Shown: positions 17,845 to 27,458, counted from the first letter of the stretch. The stretch is 55,614 bases of DNA from Rhodospirillaceae bacterium (GCA_029265995.1 JAJUFM010000005.1:1-55614); one strand, 5' to 3'. Notes: generated by a model from the sequence alone, not told the origin. Numbers and translations: made by a program.

Positions 17845-20478
17845 ATGAGCGTCAGCCAGCCACAGGCCATTCATCGGGAAAACTACCGTCCGCCGAGTTA
17901 CCGGATAGACCGGGTTGAACTCGACATTGATCTGTATGCCCATAGCACGCGGGTGCGGTCGCGCCTTTCGATCCAGGCAAACTACGACGAAGCCGAGGAG
18001 GTTCGGCCGCTGGAGCTCGACGGTGAGAAGCTGGAGCTCACTGGAATTGCAATCGACGGGCGCGCTCTTTCGCCTGCAGACTATCAACTGACAGAGCAAA
18101 ACCTGGTGATCCCCCAGCCACCGCGGCAATTCCTTTTGGAGACTGAGGCACTCATCCAGCCGGACGCCAATACCGAGCTATCCGGTCTGTATATTTCCAA
18201 TGGTGTTTTCTGCACCCAGTGTGAGGCAGAGGGCTTCCGCAGGATCACCTGGTTTCCGGACCGGCCGGACGTCATGGCCACCTACCGCGTCACGCTTCGC
18301 GCAAGAAAAGCTGATCACCCGGTTTTGCTATCGAATGGCAACCTCGTGGATGAAGGCGAACTGGAGGGAGGGCGGCATTTTGCGGTTTGGGAGGACCCCT
18401 TTCCCAAACCGAGCTACCTCTTCGCGCTTGTGGCCGGTGACCTGGCCTGCAACGAACGAAGCTTTACAACCCGCTCCGGTCGCGAGGTGAAGCTTCGCAT
18501 CTTCGTCGAGCATGGCAAGGAGGACCGCACCCACTACGCCATGGATTCCTTGGTCCGTGCCATGCGCTGGGACGAAGAACGCTTCGGCCTCGAGTACGAC
18601 CTGGACCTTTTCAACATCGTCGCCGTCAGCGACTTCAACATGGGGGCGATGGAGAACAAGTCCCTGAACATCTTCAATGACAAATACATCCTGGCCGACC
18701 CGGAGACTGCGACCGATGCGGACTTTGAAGGAATCGAATCGGTGGTCGCGCATGAGTACTTCCACAATTGGACGGGCAACCGCATCACCTGTCGTGACTG
18801 GTTTCAGCTCTCCCTCAAGGAAGGACTGACGGTTTTCCGGGATCAGGAGTTTTCCGCCGACATGCGGTCACGGCCGGTAAAGCGCATTCAGGACGTGCGC
18901 CGCCTGCGAGCCGCTCAATTTCCCGAGGACGCAGGACCGCTGGCGCATCCGGTTCGCCCGGATTCCTACATCGAGATCAACAACTTCTATACCGCCACTA
19001 TCTATGAGAAAGGGGCCGAGGTCATCCGTATGCTGCACACCCTCTTGGGTGAGGCTGGCTTCCAGAAGGGCATGCGTCTCTATATCGAACGGCACGATGG
19101 GCAGGCGGTCACCTGCGACGACTTTGTCGCCGCTATGGCGGATGCCAACGATGCTGATCTTGCCCAGTTCAAGCGCTGGTATAGCCAGGCAGGTACCCCC
19201 GTGGTTACGGTTGCTGGGCGCTATGATGCAGCGCGCGGCGCCTATGAGCTGACAGTGGAGCAGCAAACCGAGCCGACACCCGGACAGCCGGAAAAGCAGC
19301 CGTTGCATGTGCCCCTGTCCATCGGCCTGCTCGACCGGCAAGGGCGGGACATCCCGCTAGCGCTCGAGAGCAGAACAGGGCAGATGAGCCTGACGCTTCC
19401 AATCACAAAAGAGCGGCATAAATTTGTTTTTAAAGACATTCCTGAGCCGATGGCCTTGTCGCTCAACCGGGGATTTTCGGCGCCGGTCAATGTTCGGATC
19501 GAGCGCCATGCCGAGGAACGGGCCTTTCTGATGGCTCATGACAGCGATCCTTTTCAACGCTGGGAAGCTGGGCAGGAATTCGCGACAGAGCTGATGTTGG
19601 CGGCAGTGAAGGGCAATCTGCAGTCACCGGCGATCTTCATTGACGCTCTTGGTGAGCTTCTGCGGGACAGGCGGCTCGAGCCCGCCTTCGTGGCCGAAGC
19701 GATGACCTTGCCTAGCGAGGATTACATTGCCGAACGCATGAGGGTCATTGATGTTGAGGGCATATATAAAGCGCGCGAGTCATTGCGCCGAGAGATCGCC
19801 GGTAGGCTTCGCTCTGAGTTCGATGCGCTTTACCGGGGGATGGAGAACAAGGGACCATTCAGCCCGGATGCGCAGGCGGCTGGCCGACGGGCGCTTCGAA
19901 ATGTGGCCCTGGGCTTCCTGACCGCCTTGGCAGAAGAGGTGCTCGGCGAGCGCGATCGCCTGATGGCCCACTATCGTAATGCCGATAACATGACGGATCG
20001 GATAGCGGCCCTTCGCCTGCTGGTGGACCTGCCCGGAGAAGAGCGAGAGGAGGCGCTGCGGGACTTCGAGGCGCGCTATGGCAATGACATGCTGGTCATG
20101 GACAAGTGGTTCATGCTTCAGGCGATCTCGAGGCTGCCGGACACGCTGGCGCGGGTGAAGGCTCTGTTACACCACCCATCCTTTGCCCTTGAACGCCCCA
20201 ACAAGGTCCGCGCCCTGATCGGCGCCTTCACCGCCGCCAACCCCTTGCACTATCACGCGGCTGACGGTTCAGGTTACGACTTTCACGTCGAGCGCACCCT
20301 GGAACTCGATCGGATCAATCCGCAGGTGGCGGCGCGCCTACTCGCTCCGCTTGGACGCTGGCGCCGCTTCAACCAGGACCGGCAGGAAAAGATGAAGGGC
20401 GCTCTGCAGCGGATCTTGGCAGAACCTAAGCTGTCTCGCGACCTCTACGAGATCGCATCAAAGGCGCTGGCCGACTGA
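17845..20478 (+). CDS. pepN: PepN, M1-family aminopeptidase N
   Basis: This zinc metallopeptidase removes N-terminal amino acids from peptides in the cytoplasm. It is 877 aa from the ATG at 17845, close to the 870 aa of E. coli PepN. The exopeptidase motif GAMEN is at 267-271 and the zinc motif HEYFH at 303-307 with the third ligand E326. Domain order is the beta-rich N domain (1-190), catalytic domain (190-440), small beta domain (about 445-545) and helical C-terminal DUF3458 domain (550-877). The open frame extends 16 codons further up, but only the ATG at 17845 has a ribosome site (TAGGAAT) and the expected N-terminus. It is monocistronic and ends before a long hairpin. Confidence 0.97.
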   Translation: MSVSQPQAIHRENYRPPSYRIDRVELDIDLYAHSTRVRSRLSIQANYDEAEEVRPLELDGEKLELTGIAIDGRALSPADYQLTEQNLVIPQPPRQFLLETEALIQPDANTELSGLYISNGVFCTQCEAEGFRRITWFPDRPDVMATYRVTLRARKADHPVLLSNGNLVDEGELEGGRHFAVWEDPFPKPSYLFALVAGDLACNERSFTTRSGREVKLRIFVEHGKEDRTHYAMDSLVRAMRWDEERFGLEYDLDLFNIVAVSDFNMGAMENKSLNIFNDKYILADPETATDADFEGIESVVAHEYFHNWTGNRITCRDWFQLSLKEGLTVFRDQEFSADMRSRPVKRIQDVRRLRAAQFPEDAGPLAHPVRPDSYIEINNFYTATIYEKGAEVIRMLHTLLGEAGFQKGMRLYIERHDGQAVTCDDFVAAMADANDADLAQFKRWYSQAGTPVVTVAGRYDAARGAYELTVEQQTEPTPGQPEKQPLHVPLSIGLLDRQGRDIPLALESRTGQMSLTLPITKERHKFVFKDIPEPMALSLNRGFSAPVNVRIERHAEERAFLMAHDSDPFQRWEAGQEFATELMLAAVKGNLQSPAIFIDALGELLRDRRLEPAFVAEAMTLPSEDYIAERMRVIDVEGIYKARESLRREIAGRLRSEFDALYRGMENKGPFSPDAQAAGRRALRNVALGFLTALAEEVLGERDRLMAHYRNADNMTDRIAALRLLVDLPGEEREEALRDFEARYGNDMLVMDKWFMLQAISRLPDTLARVKALLHHPSFALERPNKVRALIGAFTAANPLHYHAADGSGYDFHVERTLELDRINPQVAARLLAPLGRWRRFNQDRQEKMKGALQRILAEPKLSRDLYEIASKALAD

Positions 20479-20516
20479 CCACCGACATGGTATTTTTGGC
20501 CCCTTGCCCGGCAAGT

Positions 20517-20554
20517 CGTGTCTGATCGGAAGTGTGTCTTTCCGATCAGACACG
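20517..20554. terminator. 15-bp perfect hairpin between convergent pepN and livF
   Basis: CGTGTCTGATCGGAA (20517-20531) pairs perfectly with TTCCGATCAGACACG (20540-20554) around an 8-nt loop. It sits 38 bp after the pepN stop and 7 bp before the livF stop, so it can act on both transcripts. There is no U-tract, so termination may depend on Rho, or the structure may serve for 3'-end protection. Confidence 0.65.
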
Positions 20555-20561
20555 GCCTGGT

Positions 20562-21317
20562 TCAAATAGCCAGGTACTGGTTGCGCAGCGCTTCGTTGTC
20601 CAGCAGCTCGGCCGGTGAGCCGTCGTAGACAATCCGACCCATATCGAGGATGAGCGCGCGGTTCGACAGCTGCAGGGCGGCTACGGCGTTTTGCTCCACA
20701 ATGATGGTAGTTATGCCGAGGCTCTTGATCTCTCTGACGATGCTTTCGATCTCCCGCACAATCACTGGGGCGAGGCCTTCATAGGGCTCATCGAGGAGCA
20801 GCAACTTGATATCCCGGGCGAGCGCGCGTGCGACTGCTAGCATCTGCTGCTCGCCGCCCGAAAGCGTGATGCCTTCCTGCTTGCGGCGTTCCGCTAGGCG
20901 CGGGAAGTGCTGGTAGATCTGCTCGAGCGGCCAGCCCTTGGGCTCGGCAATCTGCGCCAGCTGAAGATTTTCCTCAACGCTCAGGCCAGGAATGATCCTG
21001 CGATCTTCCTGAACGAGCTGGATACCTTTCTGGGCAGCCTGGTAGTCCTTCAGCTTGTGGATGGCCTCGCCGTTCAGCCAGATTTCGCCATCCTTCAACT
21101 CCGGCTCCATCGCCCGCGCGATGGTGCGGAGGGTGGAGCTCTTGCCGGCGCCGTTGCGGCCCAAGAGCGCGACCACGTCGCCTTCAGCGATGTCGAAACT
21201 GACGCCTTGAACGATGTAGCTCTCGCCGTAGTAGGCGTGGATATCGCGCACGCTGAAAAAGGAGGATGGGTGGGATGGCTGTGTGTCTTGCGAAGGCCGC
21301 TCCATGGTTATCGTCAT
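20562..21317 (-). CDS. livF: LivF-type ABC importer ATPase
   Basis: This 251-aa nucleotide-binding subunit belongs to a hydrophobic amino acid transport (HAAT) importer. Walker A is GRNGAGKSST, the Q-loop region IQLVQEDRRIIPGLSV, the signature LSGGEQQML, Walker B LLLLDEPYEGLAP, and the H-region VEQNAVAALQLSNRALIL. LivF-type features (VQEDR...PGLSVEEN) separate it from LivG. It starts in an ATGA overlap with livG and is the last gene of the livK-H-M-G-F operon. Confidence 0.95.
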   Translation of the reverse strand: MTITMERPSQDTQPSHPSSFFSVRDIHAYYGESYIVQGVSFDIAEGDVVALLGRNGAGKSSTLRTIARAMEPELKDGEIWLNGEAIHKLKDYQAAQKGIQLVQEDRRIIPGLSVEENLQLAQIAEPKGWPLEQIYQHFPRLAERRKQEGITLSGGEQQMLAVARALARDIKLLLLDEPYEGLAPVIVREIESIVREIKSLGITTIIVEQNAVAALQLSNRALILDMGRIVYDGSPAELLDNEALRNQYLAI

Positions 21318-22084
21318 TCTTGCTTTCCTCCCAGGTAGGCTTCCTGGACCTTCGGGTTGCCCCTGATTTCCTCCGGCGTACCTTCGGCGATTATCTGACC
21401 CTGCGCCAATACGCTGATGCGATCGGCCACGGAGAAGACGACGTGCATATCGTGCTCGATAATGACCTCGGTCATGCCGCGCATCTTGATCTTCTTGAGC
21501 AGTTCGATGGTGGTGTTCGTATCATGTCGGGACATTCCCGCCGTCGGCTCGTCGAGGAGGAGTAGACGAGGGTCCTGGATGAGGCCCATGGCCAACTCCA
21601 GGCGCCGTTTGTCACCGCGGGAGAGGCTTCCGACGAACTGATCCTTGTGAGAAAGAAGCCCCACGTCTTCCAGCCAGTGTTCCGCCTCTTCCCGAATCTC
21701 ACGCTGCTCGTCCACCGACTGCAGCATGTTGAGCTTGAAGGCGCCGTCGCGCCTCGAGAAGGCGGGTATCATCACGTTCTGGATCACCGTAAGGTCTGGG
21801 AAGATCGCCGGCGTTTGAAAGACGCGAACAACACCCATCTGGTTGATCTCGTGGGGCTGCCGCCCGGTGATCACGTCACCATTGAAAACGACCGCTCCCC
21901 GATCCGGCGCAAGCTGACCGATGCACACGTTGAGCAGCGTCGATTTGCCGGCACCGTTGGGGCCGATGATGGCGTGGGTTGTCCCCTCCTTGATACGAAG
22001 GTTGATGTTGGACAGCGCTCGGAGGCCGCCGAAGCTCTTATCGACGTCCGAAACGTCAAGAACCATGTTGCTCATAGCATTCAC
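21314..22084 (-). CDS. livG: LivG-type ABC importer ATPase
   Basis: This 256-aa nucleotide-binding subunit has Walker [11 protein letters not shown], the LivG-like [25 protein letters not shown], a variant signature [13 protein letters not shown], Walker [13 protein letters not shown] and the H-loop [17 protein letters not shown]. The C-terminal [15 protein letters not shown] is the usual LivG tail. The start is GTG overlapping the livM stop (GTGA), with an alternative ATG nine bases downstream. It works with LivF on the LivH-LivM permease. Confidence 0.95.
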   Translation of the reverse strand: MNAMSNMVLDVSDVDKSFGGLRALSNINLRIKEGTTHAIIGPNGAGKSTLLNVCIGQLAPDRGAVVFNGDVITGRQPHEINQMGVVRVFQTPAIFPDLTVIQNVMIPAFSRRDGAFKLNMLQSVDEQREIREEAEHWLEDVGLLSHKDQFVGSLSRGDKRRLELAMGLIQDPRLLLLDEPTAGMSRHDTNTTIELLKKIKMRGMTEVIIEHDMHVVFSVADRISVLAQGQIIAEGTPEEIRGNPKVQEAYLGGKQE

Positions 22085-23217
22085 TCTGCCGGTTCGAACT
22101 GTCGAGACTGGAGATGGCGACCGGACGCGCGGCGGTTACGAAGCGCGCTCGCTATCCGCTTTCCGCCTTCCATGATCCCGCCCGGGAGGAAGATCACGAT
22201 CAGCATGAACATGATGCCCAGCGTGAGGTGCCAACCTTCGCCCACGAAGGGCGAAATGATGGTGACAAAAAAGTTCTGCACGCCTTCCGGCAGGAAGGAA
22301 AAGGTCTCGTACAGCCGCCCAGGGTGAAAGGCCGAAAAGATGTTTTCGAAATACTTGATGATAACAGCGCCGATCAACGGGCCGAGGAGAGTGCCGGCGC
22401 CGCCAAGGATAGTCATCAGCACGACCTCTCCCGACGCGGTCCACTGCATGCGTTCTGCGCCGGCCAGAGGATCCGTCACAGCCAGCATCCCGCCGGCCAA
22501 GCCAGCGTACATGCCTGAGATTATGAAGGCGGTACGCGCATAAGGCTTGGTGTTGAAGCCGGTGTAAGACATGCGCGTCTGGTTGGATTTCAGCGCTCGC
22601 AACGCCATACCGAAAGGCGAGCGGTCGAGGCGCATGGAAAAGTAGAAGCAGCCGATCAGGATCAGCGCGCAGAAATAGAAGCCATACATGCCATGCATGG
22701 AGAAGCCGAAGAGGTTCGGCAATGTCCCGTCGGCGCCGAAAAGGCGATCCAGAACGCGGGGGTCGCTGCTCGCTAGTTGAAGCCCGCTGTCGCCGTGGGT
22801 AATGGGCATGAGCACCGAGTAGGCGAGGCTGTAGGACATCTGCGCAAAGGCCAGCGTCAGGATCGAAAAGTAGATCCCGGAACGCCGCAGGCTTACCACG
22901 CCTACGAGGGCGGCAAAGACGCCGCCCACCAGCGTTGCGAAAAGCAACGCCGGCACCGGATTTAGCGACAGCAACTTGAAGGACCAGACGGCAGCGTAGG
23001 AGCCTGCGCCCAAGAAAGCAGCGTGACCGAAGGATAGGTACCCGGTCATGCCGAAGAGAATGTTGAAACCGATCGCGAAGACGCCAAAGATCGCGAACCT
23101 CTGCATTAGGTCCGGATAGCCGGCCCCAAAGGGCTTCAGCCAGAGCGGCATCGCAAAGATGACCAGCGCGAAGATCGCCAGGTAGAGAAGGTCCTTGCGG
23201 GACTTGAAGAGTGTCAT
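22081..23217 (-). CDS. livM: LivM-type ABC importer permease
   Basis: This 378-aa inner-membrane subunit has about ten hydrophobic segments and the typical LivM blocks [18 protein letters not shown] and [15 protein letters not shown]. The coupling-helix region [23 protein letters not shown] and the conserved [25 protein letters not shown] are also present. The C-terminus is extended (about 40 residues, basic) beyond the last helix. It begins 1 bp after livH and ends overlapping livG. Confidence 0.95.
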   Translation of the reverse strand: MTLFKSRKDLLYLAIFALVIFAMPLWLKPFGAGYPDLMQRFAIFGVFAIGFNILFGMTGYLSFGHAAFLGAGSYAAVWSFKLLSLNPVPALLFATLVGGVFAALVGVVSLRRSGIYFSILTLAFAQMSYSLAYSVLMPITHGDSGLQLASSDPRVLDRLFGADGTLPNLFGFSMHGMYGFYFCALILIGCFYFSMRLDRSPFGMALRALKSNQTRMSYTGFNTKPYARTAFIISGMYAGLAGGMLAVTDPLAGAERMQWTASGEVVLMTILGGAGTLLGPLIGAVIIKYFENIFSAFHPGRLYETFSFLPEGVQNFFVTIISPFVGEGWHLTLGIMFMLIVIFLPGGIMEGGKRIASALRNRRASGRHLQSRQFEPAE

Positions 23218-23218
23218 G

Positions 23219-24244
23219 TCAGCCCTCCATCACGCCCTTGCGTCCCATCAGCCCGCGCGGAAGGGTGAGGAGGACGATGATTGCAACCACGTAAAGGATG
23301 ACCTGGTCGATGGCCGGCAGAACCCGAGTGACGGCAGCCATGGAGGCGAAGGACTCTACGATGCCGAGAAGAAAGCCGGCGAATACTGCGCCGGGGATCG
23401 AGCCCATGCCGCCGACCACGACCACCACGAAGGACAGCACTAGAAAATCCATGCCTAGGTGGTAATTGGGCGAGACGATCGGCGCGTAGAGGACACCAGC
23501 GACGCCGGCGACCACGGCGGCAATTCCAAAGACGACGGTAAAGCGCTTCTGGATGTTGATGCCGAGGAAGCCGACCGTCTGGCGATCTTCCATGCCAGCC
23601 CGTATGACCATTCCGTAGGTGGTGAACTGCAGGAAGGCAATCACCAGCCCGATGATGAGCAAGGCAGAGGCAAGGTAAATCAGCCGCCACCATGGGTAAA
23701 ACACGCTTGTGCCGATCCCCAGCGTCTCGCTTAGATTGAGGCTGCTTGAAAAGGCCTCGGGTGCGTAGACGGGGATCGCATTCGCACCGAAAAAGGCCTT
23801 GATGATCTCTTGCAATACGATGGCAAGGCCAAAGGTTACGAGGATTTGCTCTGCATGAGTCCGCTTGTAGAAATGGCGGATCAGCCCGCGCTCCATGACC
23901 CAGCCGATCAGGAGCATCACCGGGATGGCCAGCAGGATCGAGAGGGGCACAGAGTACTGAACCAGGAAGGTGCCGAAGTCGCCAAGCCAGACCTCGACCA
24001 TGGGCGTGCGCACCTCCAGGGGGGTTCCCCAGGGCGACAGGCGCTCTGGATCTACGGTTACCGTCTCGAGGCGCACCAGGCGCGAGAAGACGACGGCACA
24101 GAAGGCGCCGATCATGAAGAGCGCCCCGTGGGCGAAGTTCACAACGCCGAGAGTGCCGAAGACGAGAGTCAGACCGAGAGCGATGAGCGCGTAGGCGCCG
24201 CCCTTATCCAACCCATTGAGAAACTGTAGAATGAGCCAATCCAT
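23219..24244 (-). CDS. livH: LivH-type ABC importer permease
   Basis: This inner-membrane subunit of 341 aa from the ATG at 24244 has the LivH start [45 protein letters not shown]. The coupling-helix block [21 protein letters not shown] and [24 protein letters not shown] are also diagnostic. The insert between helices 2 and 3 ([35 protein letters not shown]) is longer than in E. coli LivH. The open frame extends six codons to a TTG at 24262; the ATG is preferred. An 80-bp gap containing a stem-loop separates it from the binding-protein gene. Confidence 0.95.
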   Translation of the reverse strand: MDWLILQFLNGLDKGGAYALIALGLTLVFGTLGVVNFAHGALFMIGAFCAVVFSRLVRLETVTVDPERLSPWGTPLEVRTPMVEVWLGDFGTFLVQYSVPLSILLAIPVMLLIGWVMERGLIRHFYKRTHAEQILVTFGLAIVLQEIIKAFFGANAIPVYAPEAFSSSLNLSETLGIGTSVFYPWWRLIYLASALLIIGLVIAFLQFTTYGMVIRAGMEDRQTVGFLGINIQKRFTVVFGIAAVVAGVAGVLYAPIVSPNYHLGMDFLVLSFVVVVVGGMGSIPGAVFAGFLLGIVESFASMAAVTRVLPAIDQVILYVVAIIVLLTLPRGLMGRKGVMEG

Positions 24245-24283
24245 GGTCTCAGCCTTGTTCAAAGATACTCTGAGCGAACAGGT

Positions 24284-24315
24284 GTAACCGCGATGGAAAA
24301 ACCCATCGCGGTTAC
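24284..24315 (-). other. Intercistronic stem-loop between binding protein and permease genes
   Basis: GTAACCGCGATGG (24284-24296) pairs perfectly with CCATCGCGGTTAC (24303-24315), with a 6-nt loop. There is no U-tract. Such structures after the binding-protein gene usually stabilise its mRNA or reduce read-through, so that binding protein exceeds permease (known for other ABC operons; inferred here). Confidence 0.65.
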
Positions 24316-24324
24316 GTCAGCGTA

Positions 24325-25665
24325 CTAGCATTGGCTGCGGACCGGCCCCAGTTCGCCACCCCACTTGTCGGGCTCGTAGGTTACTTGCTCAGCATCGACG
24401 ACCTGATGGACATTCTGGATGTCGAAACGGTCAGCCGGATCGTCGTTGCCCTTCACCACCAGTACCTGCTTGAAGCACTGATGGTCCCCTCCACGATAGA
24501 GTGTTGGGCCATCCCCAAGTCCGTCGAACTCGAAGTCTTCCAGGACTTCGACGACTCCCTCTGGATTAAAGGTGCCGGCCATTTCGCAGGCGTTCGCGTA
24601 GAGTAGGGCCTGCACATAACCGGTGTGGGCGGACTGAGAAGGCGGTTGCCCGTAAGCCTGCCCGAAGGATCGAACGAAGGCCTGGGTTCCTTCGTCCTCC
24701 AGCTTCCACATCCAGTTCGCGGTGCCGAGGATGCCTTCCACCGCTTCACCAGCTGCCTGGGCGTTCAGGTCCGAGAACATGGGCACGACGATTTCGAAGT
24801 TCTTGCCATTGGCCTGACGGTCGCGCAGACCAAACTGAACCGCCTGGGTCAGAGCGTTGGCCATGTCGTTGCCGTAGTGGTTGAGCACGAGCACGTCGGC
24901 GCCCGAGTTGGCCACCGGCGTAAGCCACTGCGAGTAGTCCGACGTTCCGAGCGGTGTCAGCACTCGTTCGGCTGTTTCCCAGCCCAGTCGCTCAGTAGCC
25001 TCGACGATCGATTCTTCCTGGGACCAGCCCCAGTTATAGTCGGCGGTGATGTGATAGGCGCGTCGGTCGGAGCCATAGGCATCGACGATCACCGGAGCCA
25101 GTGCCTGGCCGGACATGTAGGCGTTGAAGAAGTGCCGGAAGCCATTGCGGCGCTTGTCCTTACCCGTCGTATCGTTCGAGTGGGTCAGGCCGGCCATATA
25201 GATGATGCCCTTGTCGGAGCAGAGCGACTGAACGGCAATTGCCTCGGCCGATGACACGGAGCCGGTAACCATGATGGCGCCATCGCGCTCGATCATGCGG
25301 TTGGAGGTAGCGCGACCGGCGTCCGCCAGGGCTTGGCTGTCGCCTGAAACAAACTCTACCTTTTTCCCGAGTATGCCGTTCCCCTTCAGGACGGAGCCCT
25401 TGAAGGTGTTCAGCATGCCGCCATCGCCTTCGCCGTTGATGTGCTGGACGGCGAGCTCATACCCTCGCAGCTGGTCGGCACCTTCATCTGCGTAGGGACC
25501 GCTCAGAGGCACGCTGAAGCCGAACACCACCGATGAACCGGTGGGGGCGTTGCAAAACTCCTGCGCCCGCGAAGCGCTCGTGAAAATGGTGGGCATCGCC
25601 AGCCCGGCACCCGCGATCGCCGTAGTCTTCAGGAATCGGCGGCGGTCGACACTGCGAAAGTTCAT
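24325..25665 (-). CDS. Periplasmic substrate-binding protein of the Liv-type importer (Tat-exported)
   Basis: This is a type I periplasmic binding protein of 446 aa from the ATG at 25665, which has GGGGAGG 6-7 nt upstream. The N-terminus VDRRRFLKTTAIAGAGLAMPTIFTSASRA is a clear twin-arginine signal. The mature part starts with the family pattern VVFGFSVPLSGPYADEGADQLRGYELAVQHING. Cysteines near the start (EFCN), in the middle (QSLCSDKG, NACEM) and the end (HQCFK, SQC) could form disulfides. The ligand is not evident; Liv-type importers take up branched-chain amino acids, amides, urea or carboxylates. It is longer than E. coli LivK (about 370 aa). It is transcribed divergently from an XRE regulator with a shared inverted repeat, so that regulator may control it. 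Confidence 0.88.
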   Translation of the reverse strand: MNFRSVDRRRFLKTTAIAGAGLAMPTIFTSASRAQEFCNAPTGSSVVFGFSVPLSGPYADEGADQLRGYELAVQHINGEGDGGMLNTFKGSVLKGNGILGKKVEFVSGDSQALADAGRATSNRMIERDGAIMVTGSVSSAEAIAVQSLCSDKGIIYMAGLTHSNDTTGKDKRRNGFRHFFNAYMSGQALAPVIVDAYGSDRRAYHITADYNWGWSQEESIVEATERLGWETAERVLTPLGTSDYSQWLTPVANSGADVLVLNHYGNDMANALTQAVQFGLRDRQANGKNFEIVVPMFSDLNAQAAGEAVEGILGTANWMWKLEDEGTQAFVRSFGQAYGQPPSQSAHTGYVQALLYANACEMAGTFNPEGVVEVLEDFEFDGLGDGPTLYRGGDHQCFKQVLVVKGNDDPADRFDIQNVHQVVDAEQVTYEPDKWGGELGPVRSQC

Positions 25666-25793
25666 CGTTTCCTCCCCGGTTTGGGAATGGCCCGCATTGT
25701 TCGAGCCTGTTGGTAAAGGCATTTTGTTGCCGGAGGGTATTTTCCCAGAATCTGTAATGGGTGCAACAAGTCTTTGTTTTTTCACGATTATTT

Positions 25794-25840
25794 AGTAAAG
25801 AATTCTAGAGAAGAGATGACTATGATGTAAAAACTTTACT
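25794..25840. promoter_or_regulatory. Inverted repeat AGTAAAG-N33-CTTTACT in the divergent promoter
   Basis: AGTAAAG (25794-25800) and CTTTACT (25834-25840) are perfect inverted copies 40 bp centre to centre, about four helical turns. They lie in the AT-rich part of the divergent region, 17 bp before the XRE-regulator start and about 128 bp before the importer gene. The spacing suits a pair of regulator dimers or a repression loop. Binding by the adjacent XRE regulator is inference. Confidence 0.4.
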
Positions 25841-25856
25841 TAGAACAGGGGCGGCC

Positions 25857-27344
25857 GTGACCAGAGACCTGACAGGCTTGAAGATCCGCGCGCTGCGCAG
25901 GGAGAAGGGGCTGGCGCAAGGAGAGCTGGCCCGACGCGCGGGAATTTCGCCCTCCTACCTAAATCTTATCGAGCGCAATAAGCGAGCCGTGGCTGGCGCG
26001 CTGCTGGACCGCATCGCCGAAGGTCTGGGGGTGCATCGGCGGCTGCTGGATGAGGAGTCGGATCGTCGAATTGTCGATGCCTTAGAAGAAATGCCGGCCG
26101 ATCCTCTTTTCGCGCATGAAACAGGTCATCCGGGGGCCACCGTCGAGCTGGTCGGTCGCTATCCCGAATGGGCCAAGCTGATGCTGCGCCTTTATCAGGC
26201 ATATCAGGATCGCAACCAGGCGGTTCTCGCCCTCGCAGACCGGCTCAACCGCGACCCCTTTCTGGGGGAGAGCATTCACCAGGTCCTGACCCACGTAACG
26301 GCGATCCGGGCCGCTGCCGAGATCATCGAGGACGAGGAGGCGCTTCCGGAAGATGATCAAGAAAAGTTCCTTTCGATCATCTCGTCTGATGCACGGCGGC
26401 TTTCCGAAGTCGCCCAGGCCTTGGCCGGCTTCTTCGATAGCTCCCATGTCCGGATCGGTTCAGCGACTCCCATGGAGCATGTGGATGCTTATATCCTTGA
26501 GCATCACAACTACTTCCAGGAGCTGGAAGACGTTGCGGCAGACCTCTTGCGACAATCTCTCCCGGGAGAACCAGCGGAGGCGATGCTGACGCGCCTCCTG
26601 AAGGCGGACGCTTCTACTGCCTTGCCCGACGTCGCCCTGTCACCAGCTTCGATCCGCTTTGTCCGCACGAGGCAACTTATCGCCGGGCCCGTAGCTGAAG
26701 CGGTGAAGAACCTGACCGAGAAGGCGCCGGCCCTGGCCGATGAAGAGGCGCGGCGATTAGCGGCGGCCGCACTGGAGTCTTATGCTGCAGCCGCACTGCT
26801 TATGCCCTATGACGCCTTTCTGGAGGCGGCGGAAGCAAGTCGTTACGATCTCGATGTTCTGGCCCGTCGTTTTGAGGTGTCTTACGAGCAGGCAGCTCAT
26901 CGCTTGGCGACGTTACAGCGCCCAGGCGCGAAGGGCCTGCGATTCGCCTTCATGCGATCGGACCCTTCGGGCTATGTCACCAAGCGTTTGCCGTTGCCGC
27001 GCCTGCCGCTGCCACGCTACGGCACAGCCTGTCCGCTTTGGGTGGTTTACGGAGCCTTCCAAACGCCGGGCGTAACAGCCCGATCCTATGGTGAGCTACC
27101 GACCGGGGAGCAGTTCTTCTTCTTTGCGCGCGCCGTGGAAAAGCTGTCAACGCCACCGGGTTATCCGCGCCGATTATTGTCGGTGATGCTGGCTCTGCCG
27201 GCGGAGGAGGCGCACCGCGTCTCAGCCGCAGATGGTCTGGATCGGTCAAGTGCCCTGGTGCCCGTAGGCACCGTTTGTCGACTTTGTCCCCGAGAGGCTT
27301 GTCTTCATCGACAGGAAGCCCCGCTCATCAATCTGAGGAGGTAG
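25857..27344 (+). CDS. Long XRE regulator of the ScfR/RamB type with a HisKA-like segment
   Basis: This 495-aa regulator has an XRE helix-turn-helix at about 7-61 (LRREKGLAQGELARRAGISPSYLNLIERNKRAV). Residues about 143-196 (LTHVTAIRAAAEII... then EKFLSIISSDARRLSEVAQALAGFF) resemble the H-box dimerisation helices of histidine kinases, with H146 in the usual place, but no ATPase domain follows. Residues about 300-360 match the part of the ScfR family around AAALLMPYDAFLEAAE...LARRFEVSYEQAAHRL. The HExxH zinc motif of IrrE/ImmA proteins is absent. The C-terminal DUF2083-like part ends in C474-x2-C477-x4-C482. RamB/PrpC-type relatives control acetate, propionate and glyoxylate genes (family knowledge). 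It is divergent from a Liv-type operon and is followed on the same strand by a two-component module. Confidence 0.85.
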   Translation: MTRDLTGLKIRALRREKGLAQGELARRAGISPSYLNLIERNKRAVAGALLDRIAEGLGVHRRLLDEESDRRIVDALEEMPADPLFAHETGHPGATVELVGRYPEWAKLMLRLYQAYQDRNQAVLALADRLNRDPFLGESIHQVLTHVTAIRAAAEIIEDEEALPEDDQEKFLSIISSDARRLSEVAQALAGFFDSSHVRIGSATPMEHVDAYILEHHNYFQELEDVAADLLRQSLPGEPAEAMLTRLLKADASTALPDVALSPASIRFVRTRQLIAGPVAEAVKNLTEKAPALADEEARRLAAAALESYAAAALLMPYDAFLEAAEASRYDLDVLARRFEVSYEQAAHRLATLQRPGAKGLRFAFMRSDPSGYVTKRLPLPRLPLPRYGTACPLWVVYGAFQTPGVTARSYGELPTGEQFFFFARAVEKLSTPPGYPRRLLSVMLALPAEEAHRVSAADGLDRSSALVPVGTVCRLCPREACLHRQEAPLINLRR

Positions 27345-27360
27345 GCGACGGCGCGAGGAG

Positions 27361-27390
27361 TTGTCACTTCGGGTCAAATCACAAAATCAT
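27361..27390 (+). promoter_or_regulatory. Candidate sigma-70 promoter of the receiver/symporter-kinase operon
   Basis: TTGTCA (27361-27366) matches the -35 consensus in five of six positions. AATCAT (27385-27390) after 18 bp matches the -10 consensus in four of six. It lies in the 114-bp gap between the XRE regulator and the receiver gene. It is weak on its own, and read-through from the regulator gene is equally possible. Confidence 0.35.
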
Positions 27391-27458
27391 GATGAAGGCT
27401 TTCTCAGGACGCGCTAGGCTCACCAAAACTTAATAAATCATGGGGGAGCGCTAGGGAG

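Noticed and set aside
20503..20515. CTTGCC-C-GGCAAG as an additional terminator
   Set aside because: A one-base loop cannot form a stable hairpin of this size. At most it is a small palindrome.
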